Shown here: in pieces, positions 54,321 to 62,563 of the stretch
How the letters are laid out: each line of letters starts with the position of its first letter
How positions within the stretch are numbered: the stretch's first letter is position 1
Position numbers and translations under genes: made by a program
Notes under the pieces: model-generated
The model's database searches: none
Told to the model about the DNA's origin: nothing
What the model saw: only the letters and a program-made list of their open reading frames with translations
Assembly (NCBI RefSeq): GCF_042666615.1
Contig: NZ_JBHTDD010000020.1
Location: 62,001-126,000, forward strand
Source of the DNA: KBS50 sp042666615
GTDB lineage: Bacteria; Actinomycetota; Actinomycetes; Mycobacteriales; Micromonosporaceae
Length of the DNA: 64,000 nt
Direction: 5' to 3'

Positions 54321-55396
54321 GCCGCTGCCATTTCCTCTCGCCGCGTCTGCCGTTGTGCCTGCTTCGCCGCATAGGCCGCGGCCGCCTCGCGGACCCAGGC
54401 ACCCTCGTCGTGAGCCCGCTGCCGGTGCGCCATTCGCTGCCGGTTACAGGGCCCGTCCCCCTTGATCACCCGCATCAGCTCGTCGTAGTCGGGTTGGGTG
54501 TAGTCGTACGCCTGCCGGTCGTCGTTCCACCGCAGATCGGGGTCGGGGATCTGGAGACCGAGCACCTCGGCCTGCTGGACGCACATGTCGACGAACCGCT
54601 GCCGCAGGTCGTCGTTGGAGAAGCGTTTGATCTTCCAGGCCATCGACTGGGCCGAGTGGGTGGACTCGCCGTCCGGCGGGCCGAACATCGCCAGCGACGG
54701 ATACCACCAACGGTCCACCGCGTCCTGGGCCATCGCCTGCTGCCCGGCGGTGCCGTGCGCCAGCGTGTGCAGGATCTCGTAACCCTGCCGCTGGTGGAAG
54801 GACTCCTCCTTGCACACCCGGATCATGGCTCGGGCGTACGGCCCGTACGAGCACCGGCACAGCGGCACCTGGTTGACGATGGCCGCGCCGTCGACCAACC
54901 ACCCGATGGCGCCGACGTCGGCCCAGGTCAGGGTGGGGTAGTTGAAGATCGAGCTGTATTTCTGCCGGCCGTTGAGCAGCAGTTCCACCAGTTCGTCGCG
55001 GTCGACCCCGAGGGTCTCGGCCGCGGCGTACAGGTAAAGCCCGTGACCCGCCTCGTCCTGGACCTTGGCGAGCAGGATCGCCTTGCGCTTGAGCGACGGC
55101 GCTCGGGTGATCCAGTTGCCCTCGGGCTGCATGCCGATGATCTCGGAGTGGGCGTGCTGGGCGATCTGCCGGATCAACGTCTTCCGGTAGGCGTCCGGCA
55201 TCCAGTCCCGGGGCTCGATCTTCTGGTCGGCCGCGATGACGGAGGCGAAGTAGTCCTCCGGGGCGTCTGCTGGATCACCCTCGCCGGACCGGGCCCGGGC
55301 GGCCGCCTCGCGCAACGCCTCCTCGGCCGCCGCCACCTGATCGAGCAGAGCGCCGCCGGGGCCGTCGCCGGATGGGGAGAAGTCATTGCCGTACAC
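54317..55396 (-). CDS. paaA: Phenylacetyl-CoA epoxidase catalytic subunit PaaA
   Basis: 359 residues from GTG 55396. The diiron ligands sit in HAHSEIIGM, LAKVQDEAGHGLYLY and CKEESFHQRQGYEIL. It oxidises the ring of phenylacetyl-CoA to a 1,2-epoxide, opening aerobic phenylacetate breakdown. The N-terminus (GTG, YGNDFSPSGDG) fits the family; the open frame continues upstream to 55570 across three in-frame 24-bp repeats, but those residues look unlike any PaaA. Confidence 0.93.
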   Translation of the reverse strand: MYGNDFSPSGDGPGGALLDQVAAAEEALREAAARARSGEGDPADAPEDYFASVIAADQKIEPRDWMPDAYRKTLIRQIAQHAHSEIIGMQPEGNWITRAPSLKRKAILLAKVQDEAGHGLYLYAAAETLGVDRDELVELLLNGRQKYSSIFNYPTLTWADVGAIGWLVDGAAIVNQVPLCRCSYGPYARAMIRVCKEESFHQRQGYEILHTLAHGTAGQQAMAQDAVDRWWYPSLAMFGPPDGESTHSAQSMAWKIKRFSNDDLRQRFVDMCVQQAEVLGLQIPDPDLRWNDDRQAYDYTQPDYDELMRVIKGDGPCNRQRMAHRQRAHDEGAWVREAAAAYAAKQAQRQTRREEMAAA

Positions 55397-55831
55397 CGCC
55401 CAAGTGTTACAGCTATCTTGCATAATGGCTAGAGGGGTGTCACACAGATGGTGCAAATGCCGCGAGCCGCGGCGATGCCACCCGTCTCGATCGCCCACCG
55501 GCTCCGGGTCTCGATCGCCCACCGACTCCGAGCCTCGATCGGCCATCGACTCCGTGGCCCCGGCCACCAACTGTCATGACCTCGGTCACCAGGAGTGATC
55601 GGGATCGTCACCGTACGGCCCCTTTAATGGTTATTTGGGGTGATCGACGGTAACCCACCGGCGTCGACATCTGGCATCTCCCGGTCCTGCGCATAGAATT
55701 GGCCGGTCATCGACCGACGTGTGATCCACATACCTCGCCCGTCGTGACACGACCCGGCCGCCTCCCCACGTGCGACCCATATCCCCAGCCCCAGTCCCCC
55801 TGGGCCCGACCTCCCGGAGTCACACCCGCCC
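55397..55831. other. Intergenic region between paaA and the serine-hydrolase pair
   Basis: 435 bp with no convincing gene. It contains the three-unit 24-bp tandem repeat and a relatively AT-rich stretch (55405-55440) where the paaA promoter should lie. TAGAAT at 55694-55699 might serve the divergent serine-hydrolase genes. Confidence 0.6.
55485..55556. repeat. 24-bp tandem repeat, three units, upstream of paaA
   Basis: Units at 55485-55508, 55509-55532 and 55533-55556 share the core TCGATCGCCCACCG followed by CTCCG; unit 1 and 2 differ at three positions and unit 3 is more diverged. The period is a multiple of three and, on the minus strand, reads as an eight-residue repeat (DRxxEPxG-like) in frame with paaA. 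Confidence 0.7.
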
Positions 55832-56788
55832 ATGCGTCCCCGCGTGATCATGGTGCTCGCCATCGCGACGATCGTCCTCGGTGCCGCCCTGCTGGTCCCG
55901 GCCGCCCTCGGGACATTCTCCGGCGGCAACGGCCCGCTCGGCCTCAACCTGGCGGGAACGCGCCCGACGCCACCACCTCCGTCCGCTCCGCCGCCACCCA
56001 GCCTCCGGCCGGCATCGGTCCAGGTGCCGGTGGACGGCTTCCTGTCCTGGGCGCTCCTGGACCGGGCGACGGGTGAGATCTCCGGCTCCCCGAACCGCAC
56101 GGCGACCAATTCCACCGAGTCGATGATCAAGGTTTGGCTGGTCTCCGACTACCTACGCCGACTGGGCGACAAGCAGCCGCCCGCCGAACGCTTGAAGCAG
56201 GCCAGCCGGGCGATCCGGAACAGCGACGACAAGGCTGCCGAGTCGCTCTTCAACGCGGGCGGCAGAGGTCCCGTGATCGACCGACTCATCGACATGTGCG
56301 GCCTCACCGCCACCAAGAAGGCGAAACCGCCCGGCAAGTCCTACATCGGTTGGGCCTACACCCAGATCTCGGCGCCGGACGCCGCCCGCCTCGGCGACTG
56401 CGTGGCCAGCGGCAAGGCCGCCGGCCCCAAGTGGACGCCCTGGGTACTGGAGGAGATGACAAAGGTCGAGGGCAGCACCGCGGCCAAGGACCAGCAGCGC
56501 ACCAGCGGCGGCGGCCGATGGGGCATCATCGACGGGCTGCCGAAGTCGATCCTCGACCAGGGCCCGGTCAGCATCAAGAACGGCTGGACGTTGATAAACG
56601 CGGACGGGCTCTGGCACCTCAACTGCCTGGCGGTCACGGACGAGTGGTCACTCGCCGTGCTGATGCGCTACCCCGGCAAGGCCGGCCTGAAGTACGGCGC
56701 GACCACCTGCGCCACCGTCACGAGCCAACTGGTGACGCCACAGCCCGGAGCCGCTCTCAAGGTTCCTCAACCGTTGGGTAAGGCCTGA
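55832..56788 (+). CDS. Exported serine hydrolase, class A beta-lactamase-like, paralogue 1
   Basis: 318 residues. An N-terminal membrane segment (about 5-27) and a Pro-rich linker (TPPPPSAPPPPS) place the catalytic domain outside. The three class A-type motifs are present: SxxK as Ser97-Met-Ile-Lys100, SDN-like Ser131-Asp-Asp133, and the KTG position as Lys249-Asn-Gly251. No clear Glu166-loop is visible, so a beta-lactam is not necessarily the substrate; a cell-wall or signalling hydrolase is possible. The next gene is a paralogue, joined by a TGATG overlap. Confidence 0.75.
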   Translation: MRPRVIMVLAIATIVLGAALLVPAALGTFSGGNGPLGLNLAGTRPTPPPPSAPPPPSLRPASVQVPVDGFLSWALLDRATGEISGSPNRTATNSTESMIKVWLVSDYLRRLGDKQPPAERLKQASRAIRNSDDKAAESLFNAGGRGPVIDRLIDMCGLTATKKAKPPGKSYIGWAYTQISAPDAARLGDCVASGKAAGPKWTPWVLEEMTKVEGSTAAKDQQRTSGGGRWGIIDGLPKSILDQGPVSIKNGWTLINADGLWHLNCLAVTDEWSLAVLMRYPGKAGLKYGATTCATVTSQLVTPQPGAALKVPQPLGKA

Positions 56789-57738
56789 TGGCCGAGTATC
56801 ACGGACGTCGCCGCCGCGCCGAGAAGATGACCCCGTTCCGCGTGGTCGTCACGGTCGTTGTGGTGCTCGCCGTGGCGTTCGGTGCGCTCCGGTTCATCCC
56901 CGGCTCGCCGCTCGCCGCCGACTCGGTGGCCAGGTGGGGCCACACCGCGAACACCCGGGCTCCGGGAACCGAGGCGCCGCCAGCCAGTCGCTCGGGGCGG
57001 CCATCGCCGTCGCCGTCCCCTTCGCCGGCCCTGCCGCCACTCGACATCGCATCGGCCAATGTGAAGGTCGACACGAGCGGGTGGTGGTCCTGGGCGATGC
57101 AGGACACCCGTACCGGGAAGATTTCGGGATCGGCGAACATGGCCGAGACCAACACCACGGCGTCTCTGATCAAATCCTGGATCGCCGCCGACTTCCTGCG
57201 CCGCTCGGCCGAGCAGGGCACCACACCCAGCAGCACCCGGATGGAACAGGTCCGGGTCATGATCCGGGACAGCGACAACGACGCCGCACAGAGTCTGTGG
57301 AAGGTGGTCGGTCAGTCGAAGTCGATAGGCCGGCTCATCCACATCTGCAAGCTGACCGACAGCAGCGCCTACAAGAACCTGTGGAGCAACACCCGGCTAT
57401 CCCCCCGCGACATCACCCGGCTCGGCGCCTGCATCGCCGACGGCCGCGCCGCCGGCCCGAAGTGGACCAACCACCTGCTGAAGGAGATGCGGGCGGTACG
57501 CGGGGTCGGCACCTTCGGCATCCGCAAGGCCTTCCCCGCCGAAGAGCAGCCGAGCATCGCCATCAAGAACGGCTGGGTCGACCGGCAGGCGACTCAGGAA
57601 TACCACGTGAGCTGTCTCGCCATCGGTGACGGCTGGACGGTCGGGGTGATGGCCCGCTATCCGATCCGGCTCGACTACACGCACGGCGCCAAGATCTGCG
57701 AGAGCGTCGGCGAGCAGCTCCTCGCCGCCGCGACGTAG
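56788..57738 (+). CDS. Exported serine hydrolase, class A beta-lactamase-like, paralogue 2
   Basis: 316 residues. One membrane helix follows a basic start (about 15-35), then a Pro/Ser-rich linker (RPSPSPSPSP) and the catalytic domain: SxxK is Ser126-Leu-Ile-Lys129, SDN is Ser162-Asp-Asn164, and the KTG position is Lys260-Asn-Gly262. It shares ISGS, NST/NTT and CLA(V/I) segments with the upstream gene, so the pair arose by duplication. ATG 56788 overlaps the preceding stop. Convergent with vapC, 32 bp away. Confidence 0.75.
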   Translation: MAEYHGRRRRAEKMTPFRVVVTVVVVLAVAFGALRFIPGSPLAADSVARWGHTANTRAPGTEAPPASRSGRPSPSPSPSPALPPLDIASANVKVDTSGWWSWAMQDTRTGKISGSANMAETNTTASLIKSWIAADFLRRSAEQGTTPSSTRMEQVRVMIRDSDNDAAQSLWKVVGQSKSIGRLIHICKLTDSSAYKNLWSNTRLSPRDITRLGACIADGRAAGPKWTNHLLKEMRAVRGVGTFGIRKAFPAEEQPSIAIKNGWVDRQATQEYHVSCLAIGDGWTVGVMARYPIRLDYTHGAKICESVGEQLLAAAT

Positions 57739-57770
57739 CCAGCCGGCTGCCTTTCCGGCGCGATGGCGGC

Positions 57771-58181
57771 TCAGTTCTGGCCGGGACTCGCGACGGGCAG
57801 TCCTGCTTCCTTGGCGCACTCGAGCAGTCGTCGGTCGTAGCTGACAAAGGCGACGAGTGTCGTTCCGGACTCGTTGGTCAGCACCTGAGCGGTGGCCAGG
57901 TGGATAGCGTCAAGGCTGCGCAGCGTCGGCTCGGCGAACGCGGCCGCCGTCGCGCGGATGGTGCTGTCGATCTCCAGCCGAAAGAGTCGACCGACGGCCG
58001 CCGGCACTCCAATCAAGGCCTGCGGAGCCGACCGGCGCAACGCTCTGGGCACTTCCACCTCAACGAGCGCGGAGGAGACCAGTGGCACGTCGTCATGGGC
58101 ATTGAGCCAGGAGACAAGGTCAGCAGTGCATGCCTCCTGCCGAACCAGCTTGACGACGGCAGCGGAATCCAGATAGATCAC
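57771..58181 (-). CDS. vapC: VapC family toxin (PIN domain)
   Basis: 136 residues. PIN-domain metal ligands are Asp5 (IYLDSAAVV), Glu41/Glu43 (LVEVEVPRAL), Asp91 (LRSLDAIHLATA) and Asp116 (SYDRRLL). It should be an RNase toxin held by its VapB partner; start ATG 58181 overlaps the antitoxin stop. The pair sits between the serine-hydrolase genes and mqnA. Confidence 0.9.
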   Translation of the reverse strand: MIYLDSAAVVKLVRQEACTADLVSWLNAHDDVPLVSSALVEVEVPRALRRSAPQALIGVPAAVGRLFRLEIDSTIRATAAAFAEPTLRSLDAIHLATAQVLTNESGTTLVAFVSYDRRLLECAKEAGLPVASPGQN

Positions 58182-58456
58182 CAGCGCTCCTCGTCCCGCA
58201 TCGCGGCGACCGTGGCGGCTGCGTCCGCGTCCTCGTCACCGAGCTTCGGCGGAAGTGGAACGGGACCGCCTCCGATCGGGGCGACGGCCCTCCCCGCCGC
58301 CACCAGCTTCGCCAGCATCGACCTGTCGTCATTCACCGGAACAAGTCGGGCGATCGGATGCCCACGATCGGTGATCTCGACGGTCTCGCCGCCGCTCACC
58401 CTGGCCAACACCTGGCTCGTGTTCTGGTTCAGCTCCCGGACACCGATGCGCTCCAT
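58178..58456 (-). CDS. vapB: VapB-type antitoxin (Phd/YefM-like)
   Basis: 92 residues from ATG 58456. The N-terminal MERIGVRELNQNTSQVLARVSGGETVEITDRGHPIARLVP is the Phd/YefM DNA-binding fold, and the C-terminal half is a flexible toxin-binding tail. TACACT (58464-58469 on the minus strand) lies 7 nt upstream, so the gene is probably leaderless; an earlier ATG at 58477 is not needed. A 17-bp dyad overlaps the -10 box. Confidence 0.88.
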   Translation of the reverse strand: MERIGVRELNQNTSQVLARVSGGETVEITDRGHPIARLVPVNDDRSMLAKLVAAGRAVAPIGGGPVPLPPKLGDEDADAAATVAAMRDEERW

Positions 58457-58467
58457 GAACAAGAGTG

Positions 58468-58484
58468 TAGAACTCAATGTTCTA
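58468..58484. promoter_or_regulatory. Palindrome over the vapBC promoter
   Basis: TAGAAC-TCAAT-GTTCTA is a perfect 6-bp dyad that shares its edge with the -10 box of vapB, the place expected for antitoxin autorepression. Confidence 0.6.
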
Positions 58485-58560
58485 CTTTCCCAGCCACTCT
58501 TGCGTCATGAGTGCATGGTGGCAACTTGTGCTGCCACAGCCTGACAGCCGGCGGACCGGT

Positions 58561-59409
58561 TCAGGCGGCGAAGAACCGCGGACCGTCGGCGGGTAGCGCC
58601 GACGCGGCGCCGAGCGCCGCGGCCCGGCGCGCGAACTCCCGGAGCCCCGCCACCTGCCGCTCCCCCAGCGAGAAGTCCAGGGCCCGGAAGTAGCTGGCCA
58701 GCGTGTCGGCGTCGAACGGCTCCCAGCGGGCGGCGGATTCGGCCACCTCGTCCAGTTCGGCCAGGCAGAGGTCGCGCGAGCGGAGGAACGCCTCGTGCAC
58801 CTCCTTGACCCGGCCCGGGTGCGCTGCGGCGAACTCACGGCGGACGGCCCAGACGGCGAACACCATCGGCAGACCGGTCCAGTCCCGCCACGCCTCACCC
58901 AGGTCGGTGACGGTGAGACCGCGGCGCGGTGCCTCGTACAGGGCGCGCAGGGCGGCGTCCCCGATCAGTACCCCCGCATCGGCCTCCAGCAACATCTGGG
59001 TCAGGTCGGGCGGGCAGCGGAAGTACTCCGGCCTGGCGCCGTAGCGCTCGCCGAGCAGCATCTGGGCGAGCAGGACCCCGGTCCGCGACGTGGAGCCGAG
59101 GGCCACCTTCGCCCCGTCCAGTTCGGGCAGCGGACGGGTGGACACGACGTTGACCGAGAGCACCGGGCCGTCGCTGCCCACGGCGAGATCGGGCAGCAGC
59201 AGCAGGTCGTCGGCGTGCCGCAGGTACTCGACCAGGGAGATCGGGCCGATGTCGAGGTCGCCGGCGACCAGGGCGCCGCTCAACTGCTCCGGCGTGTCCT
59301 TGTGCAGGTCGACGTCGATCAGGGCCCCGGACCGCATCAGCCCCCAGTAAATCGGCAGGCAGTTCAGGAACTGGATGTGCCCCACCCGGGGCCGACGGAG
59401 GTCGGTCAC
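58561..59409 (-). CDS. mqnA: Chorismate dehydratase MqnA
   Basis: 282 residues from GTG 59409. RVGHIQFLNCLPIYWGLM opens the periplasmic-binding-protein-like fold of MqnA, with GDLDIGPISLVEYLRHADDLLLLPDLAVGSDGPVLSVNVVS and LGSTSRTGVLLAQMLL. It converts chorismate to 3-enolpyruvylbenzoate, the first step of the futalosine route. TACGGT (59416-59421 on the minus strand) is 6 nt upstream, so it is probably leaderless. Distant from mqnC by 8 kb. Confidence 0.93.
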   Translation of the reverse strand: MTDLRRPRVGHIQFLNCLPIYWGLMRSGALIDVDLHKDTPEQLSGALVAGDLDIGPISLVEYLRHADDLLLLPDLAVGSDGPVLSVNVVSTRPLPELDGAKVALGSTSRTGVLLAQMLLGERYGARPEYFRCPPDLTQMLLEADAGVLIGDAALRALYEAPRRGLTVTDLGEAWRDWTGLPMVFAVWAVRREFAAAHPGRVKEVHEAFLRSRDLCLAELDEVAESAARWEPFDADTLASYFRALDFSLGERQVAGLREFARRAAALGAASALPADGPRFFAA

Positions 59410-59442
59410 GACCCGACCGTATCCCGCATGTTGGACCACCGT

Positions 59443-60249
59443 TCAGCGGGCTGCCGGGAACGTGGCCAATCCCGCATCCGTCTCCACCGACGACCTCCGC
59501 GCCGCCCGCCGGACGGGCAGGACACCGGCGGCGGCCACCACCAGGCCGGCGGCCCCGCACAGTGCCACCGACGGACGTGGTGCGAGGACCGCCAGGAGTA
59601 CGCCGCCGAGCAGGTATCCGATCATTGCTGCACCCTGTCCGGAGGCGTTCAGCATGGCGAAGGCGCGCCCTCGGACCGGCTCGGGGGCGCGGCGGGTGGT
59701 CAACACGATGGTCATGACGTTTACCCCACCGTTGCACGCGCCGCCGGCCAGGGACAGCGGAACGATCAGCACGGCTGCCGGAACCGCCGCCGTGGCCAGC
59801 ACCATCAGGCTGCATCCACCAAGCATGATCAGTGCGGCCAGGGCGAGTACGCCGTCGTCACTCCACCGCCGCGCCAACTGGCCCAGTGTCCAGACCCCGA
59901 CCAGGGAGCCGGCCATCCAGGAGGCGGTGACGAATCCGTACATCGTCGCCGATGCGCCAAGCGTCTCCCGGACGAAGAAGATCTGCACGACGTTGATCGC
60001 CCCGACCGCGGCCACGACGGCGGCAATGGCGAGCACCACCGTGCGCAACAGATGATCTCGGCGCATCCGCCATCGGTCGACGTCGGCCGCCCCGTCGGCG
60101 CCCACCCCGGCCAGCATCGCGCCGCGACTCGGACCGGCCTGACCCGGCCCGTCCGCCGGGCGTCGCGTCCCGCCGCGACGGGTCCGCAAAAGCAGCCCGG
60201 TGGCGGCCAGCAGCAGGAAGCTCGCCACATTGATCAACAGCAGGCACAT
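59443..60249 (-). pseudogene. MFS transporter, N-terminal half missing
   Basis: 268 residues from ATG 60249, only about 7 transmembrane helices. The protein begins inside a helix (MCLLLINVASFLLLAATGLLLRTR) that corresponds to the end of the first MFS half; the loop and second half follow with VREPVRGRAFAMLNASGQGAAMIGYLLGG-like features. The signature of the first half is absent, and the tetR stop (60278) lies directly upstream, so the missing region of about 150-180 residues was probably deleted. A functional half-transporter is possible but unlikely. Confidence 0.65.
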
Positions 60250-60277
60250 CAACCTCGGTGCGGGCGCCGGGTTTCGA

Positions 60278-60928
60278 CTACCCCCGCGCACACCGGTCCG
60301 CCCCCGCACAGATCGCGGCCACGAGCGTGTCCAGGCCGGCCTTGATCCGCTCGCCGGAGTAGCCCCGACCCCGCCGCTGGTGGTCGATCATGCTCGGGGC
60401 GAGCGCGGCCAGCATGGCGTCCGCCAGGTAGTGCGCGTCGACCCCGGGTGCGACGTCGGCGAGCAGCAGCGCGAGGTGAGCGTGCCTGAGCTGGTGCGGA
60501 CCGAACCGGTACCAGCCGCTCGGCGACCCCTTCTCGGCCAGCAGGAACAGGTCCAGTTGTTCTTCGATGCGGTCGTACATGGCGTGCAGGAAGGCCCGGA
60601 TCCGCTGGTCCGGCGGAGCGCCCGGGCCTAGCGGCGGCGGCCCGGACAGGACGGCGGTCTGGAACTGGATCTCCCGGTCGTTGATCAGGGCGGCGATCAA
60701 CCGGCCCCGGTCGCCGAAGCGCCGGTAGACGGTGCCGACACCCACGCCGGCCGCCCGGGCGACCTCATCAAGAGACAGGGCGGTGCACCCGTCCCGGGCC
60801 ATCAGGCGCGCCGCCGCATCGAGGATCTTCCGGCGGTTGCGGGCGGCGTCGGCCCGCTCGACCGGCTCCTGGCCGAGCACCGGCAGCAACGGACGTCGCA
60901 TACCGGTGGATGGGCTGGTCCGCTCCAT
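60278..60928 (-). CDS. TetR family transcriptional regulator
   Basis: 216 residues from ATG 60928, with GGAGGGAG upstream. HTH: ILDAAARLMARDGCTALSLDEVARAAGVGVGTVYRRFGDRGRLIAAL. The C-terminal ligand domain contains a YDRIEEQLDLFLLAEKG helix region. Divergent from a WrbA-like flavoprotein across a 180-bp region with three operator-like palindromes, so it probably represses that gene and itself. Confidence 0.92.
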   Translation of the reverse strand: MERTSPSTGMRRPLLPVLGQEPVERADAARNRRKILDAAARLMARDGCTALSLDEVARAAGVGVGTVYRRFGDRGRLIAALINDREIQFQTAVLSGPPPLGPGAPPDQRIRAFLHAMYDRIEEQLDLFLLAEKGSPSGWYRFGPHQLRHAHLALLLADVAPGVDAHYLADAMLAALAPSMIDHQRRGRGYSGERIKAGLDTLVAAICAGADRCARG

Positions 60929-61013
60929 GGCGCTCCCTCCGCTCTCGGCACGTCGTGTCCGGCGCCGGCCAGCAGCACGCACGTCGTGTCGTCAACCCTA
61001 TGACACGGACAAG

Positions 61014-61093
61014 CGGAGAACCTTCCGGATAACCGTTGTAATCGGAGGATCCTCCGCATAGGCTTTCGCTGCACCTAACCGGAGGATCCTCCG
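61014..61093. promoter_or_regulatory. Three CGGAGGATCCTCCG-type operators
   Basis: Two perfect 14-bp palindromes, CGGAGGATCCTCCG, lie at 61043-61056 and 61080-61093. A related CGGAGAACCTTCCG (11 of 14) lies at 61014-61027. The first perfect site occupies the 16-bp spacer between TTGTAA (61037-61042) and TAGGCT (61059-61064), the probable promoter of the flavoprotein gene; the imperfect site covers the probable -35 of tetR (-10 TAGGGT at 60995-61000). Confidence 0.75.
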
Positions 61094-61110
61094 ATTACTT
61101 GGGAGATGCC

Positions 61111-61722
61111 ATGTCCGTCAAGATCGCCGTCATCTACTACTCCGCGACCGGGAACGTCCACCGGCTCGCCGAGGCGCTCACCGAGGGGGCGGAGAAGGCC
61201 GGTGCCGAGGTTCGCCTCCGGCAGGTGCCCGAACTGGCCCCGGACGCCGCCATCGACAGCAACCCCGCCTGGCGCAGCCACCTGGAATCGGTCCGGGCCA
61301 GCGTGCCGGTGGCCACCCACGACGACCTCGTCTGGGCGGACGCCTACGCGTTCGGCTCACCGACCCGCTATGGCAACGTCGCGGCGCAGCTCAAGCAGTT
61401 CCTCGACGGCACCGGCCCGCTCTGGGCGACCGGCACAATCACCGGCAAGCCGGCCACCGCATTCGCCAGCGCGGTAAACGTCCACGGCGGAAACGAGTCG
61501 ACGCTGCTCGCGCTCTACAACACGATGTACCACTGGGGTTCGATCATCGTGCCGCCCGGCTACCTCGACCCGACCGTCTCGGCGGCATTCGGCAACCCGT
61601 ACGGCACCGCCCACCCGTCCGGCCCCGGCGCGCCCGCGGAGGCGACGCTGGCCGCGGCCCGCTTCCAGGGCGGCCGGCTCGCCACCGTCACCGCCGCGTT
61701 GCTCGCGGGCGCCCGGACCTGA
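61111..61722 (+). CDS. WrbA-like NAD(P)H:quinone oxidoreductase (flavodoxin fold)
   Basis: 203 residues from ATG 61111 with GGGAG five nt upstream; a TTG at 61099 is the alternative. YYSATGNVHRLAEALTEGAEKAG binds FMN phosphate, then GSPTRYGNVAAQLKQFLDGTGPLW and the signature VHGGNESTLLALYNTMYHWG. WrbA-type enzymes reduce quinones by two electrons and protect against electrophilic stress. The divergent TetR regulator, with the operator in its promoter, suggests induction by a quinone-like compound. Confidence 0.92.
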   Translation: MSVKIAVIYYSATGNVHRLAEALTEGAEKAGAEVRLRQVPELAPDAAIDSNPAWRSHLESVRASVPVATHDDLVWADAYAFGSPTRYGNVAAQLKQFLDGTGPLWATGTITGKPATAFASAVNVHGGNESTLLALYNTMYHWGSIIVPPGYLDPTVSAAFGNPYGTAHPSGPGAPAEATLAAARFQGGRLATVTAALLAGART

Positions 61723-61767
61723 CCGCTGGCGCGACCCCCGGAGGAACCGCGGATCGGCAAGGAAGCC

Positions 61768-61814
61768 TGTCCCGGGCTGCCACGATTGTAATCACGGACA
61801 GCCAGCCCGGGACA
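61768..61814 (+). terminator. Terminator-like inverted repeat
   Basis: Arms TGTCCCGGGCTG (61768-61779) and CAGCCCGGGACA (61803-61814) are perfect complements with a 23-nt loop that contains its own small dyad, GATT-GT-AATC. It lies 45 nt after the flavoprotein stop. Confidence 0.6.
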
Positions 61815-61854
61815 CGCGAACTGCGTCACCACCGCCCACAGCCACCTCACCATT

Positions 61855-61877
61855 AAGTGCTAGCATTGCTAGCACTT
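61855..61877. promoter_or_regulatory. 23-bp palindrome, FitAB operator
   Basis: Arms AAGTGCTAGCA (61855-61865) and its exact complement (61867-61877) around one base. It lies 22 bp before the antitoxin ATG and covers the probable promoter, the location of a toxin-antitoxin autorepression site. Confidence 0.75.
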
Positions 61878-61898
61878 GTGGCTATTCAAGGGAGCGGC

Positions 61899-62144
61899 AT
61901 GGCAGCCCTGAGCATTCGAGACCTCGACGACTCCGTCCGGGAGAAGCTTCGCCTCCGTGCGGCCCGCAACGGCCGATCAATGGAAGCAGAAATCCGCGCC
62001 ATCCTGGCCTCCGCCGTTGCCGAGGAAACCCCCCGGACCGATCTCTTCCACGCTCTTGTTGATCGGTTCTCCCAGCTCGGCGGCGTAGATCTGGAGATCC
62101 CGGCGCGGAACACGCCACCCCGCCCGGCGGTCCTGCCGGAATGA
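61899..62144 (+). CDS. FitA-like ribbon-helix-helix antitoxin
   Basis: 81 residues from ATG 61899 with GGGAG five nt upstream. AALSIRDLDDSVREKLRLRAARNGRSMEAEIRAILASAV is the FitA ribbon-helix-helix (R-H-H with the MEAEIRAIL helix), and the C-terminal part (PRTDLFHALVDRFSQLGGVDL) is the toxin-binding region. Its stop overlaps the toxin start as ATGA. The 23-bp palindrome upstream is its likely operator. Confidence 0.9.
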   Translation: MAALSIRDLDDSVREKLRLRAARNGRSMEAEIRAILASAVAEETPRTDLFHALVDRFSQLGGVDLEIPARNTPPRPAVLPE

Positions 62145-62563
62145 TCGTCCTCGACACCAACGTCGTCTCCGAACTCATGCGCGCCGCCCCTGAACCCGCC
62201 GTAGTCCGGTGGCTGCAACGCGGTTCGGGCGACAGTCTCTATACCACGACCATCACCGTCGCCGAGATCCGATACGGCATCGCCCGCCTTGCCGAAGGCC
62301 GCCGCCGGGAATCGCTGCACCAAGCCGCCAATGAGGTGTTCGCCGCCTTTCCCCGCCAGGTTCTGACCTTCGACCTCACCGCGGCCAACGCGTACGCCGA
62401 TGTCGTCGCCGTTCGGGAGAGCCTAGGCAACCCGATCGATGGCTTCGACGCTCAGATCGCCGCCATCTGCCGTGCACACGCGGCGACGCTGGTGACGCGC
62501 AACACCAAGGACTTCGCCGATACCGGGGTCGCCACCATCAACCCTTGGCAAGAGAGTCGATGA
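62141..62563 (+). CDS. FitB-like PIN domain toxin
   Basis: 140 residues. PIN-domain metal ligands are Asp5 (MIVLDTNVVSE), Glu42 (VAEIRYGIARL), Asp103 (GFDAQIAAIC) and Asp124 (NTKDFADTGV). FitB/VapC-type RNase toxin, coupled to its antitoxin through ATGA. Different subfamily from the VapC at 57771. Confidence 0.92.
   Translation: MIVLDTNVVSELMRAAPEPAVVRWLQRGSGDSLYTTTITVAEIRYGIARLAEGRRRESLHQAANEVFAAFPRQVLTFDLTAANAYADVVAVRESLGNPIDGFDAQIAAICRAHAATLVTRNTKDFADTGVATINPWQESR

Noticed and set aside
55397..55570. Possible longer PaaA from a start at 55570
   Set aside because: The added residues are repeat-derived and low in complexity and resemble no PaaA. GTG 55396 begins the family-like sequence.
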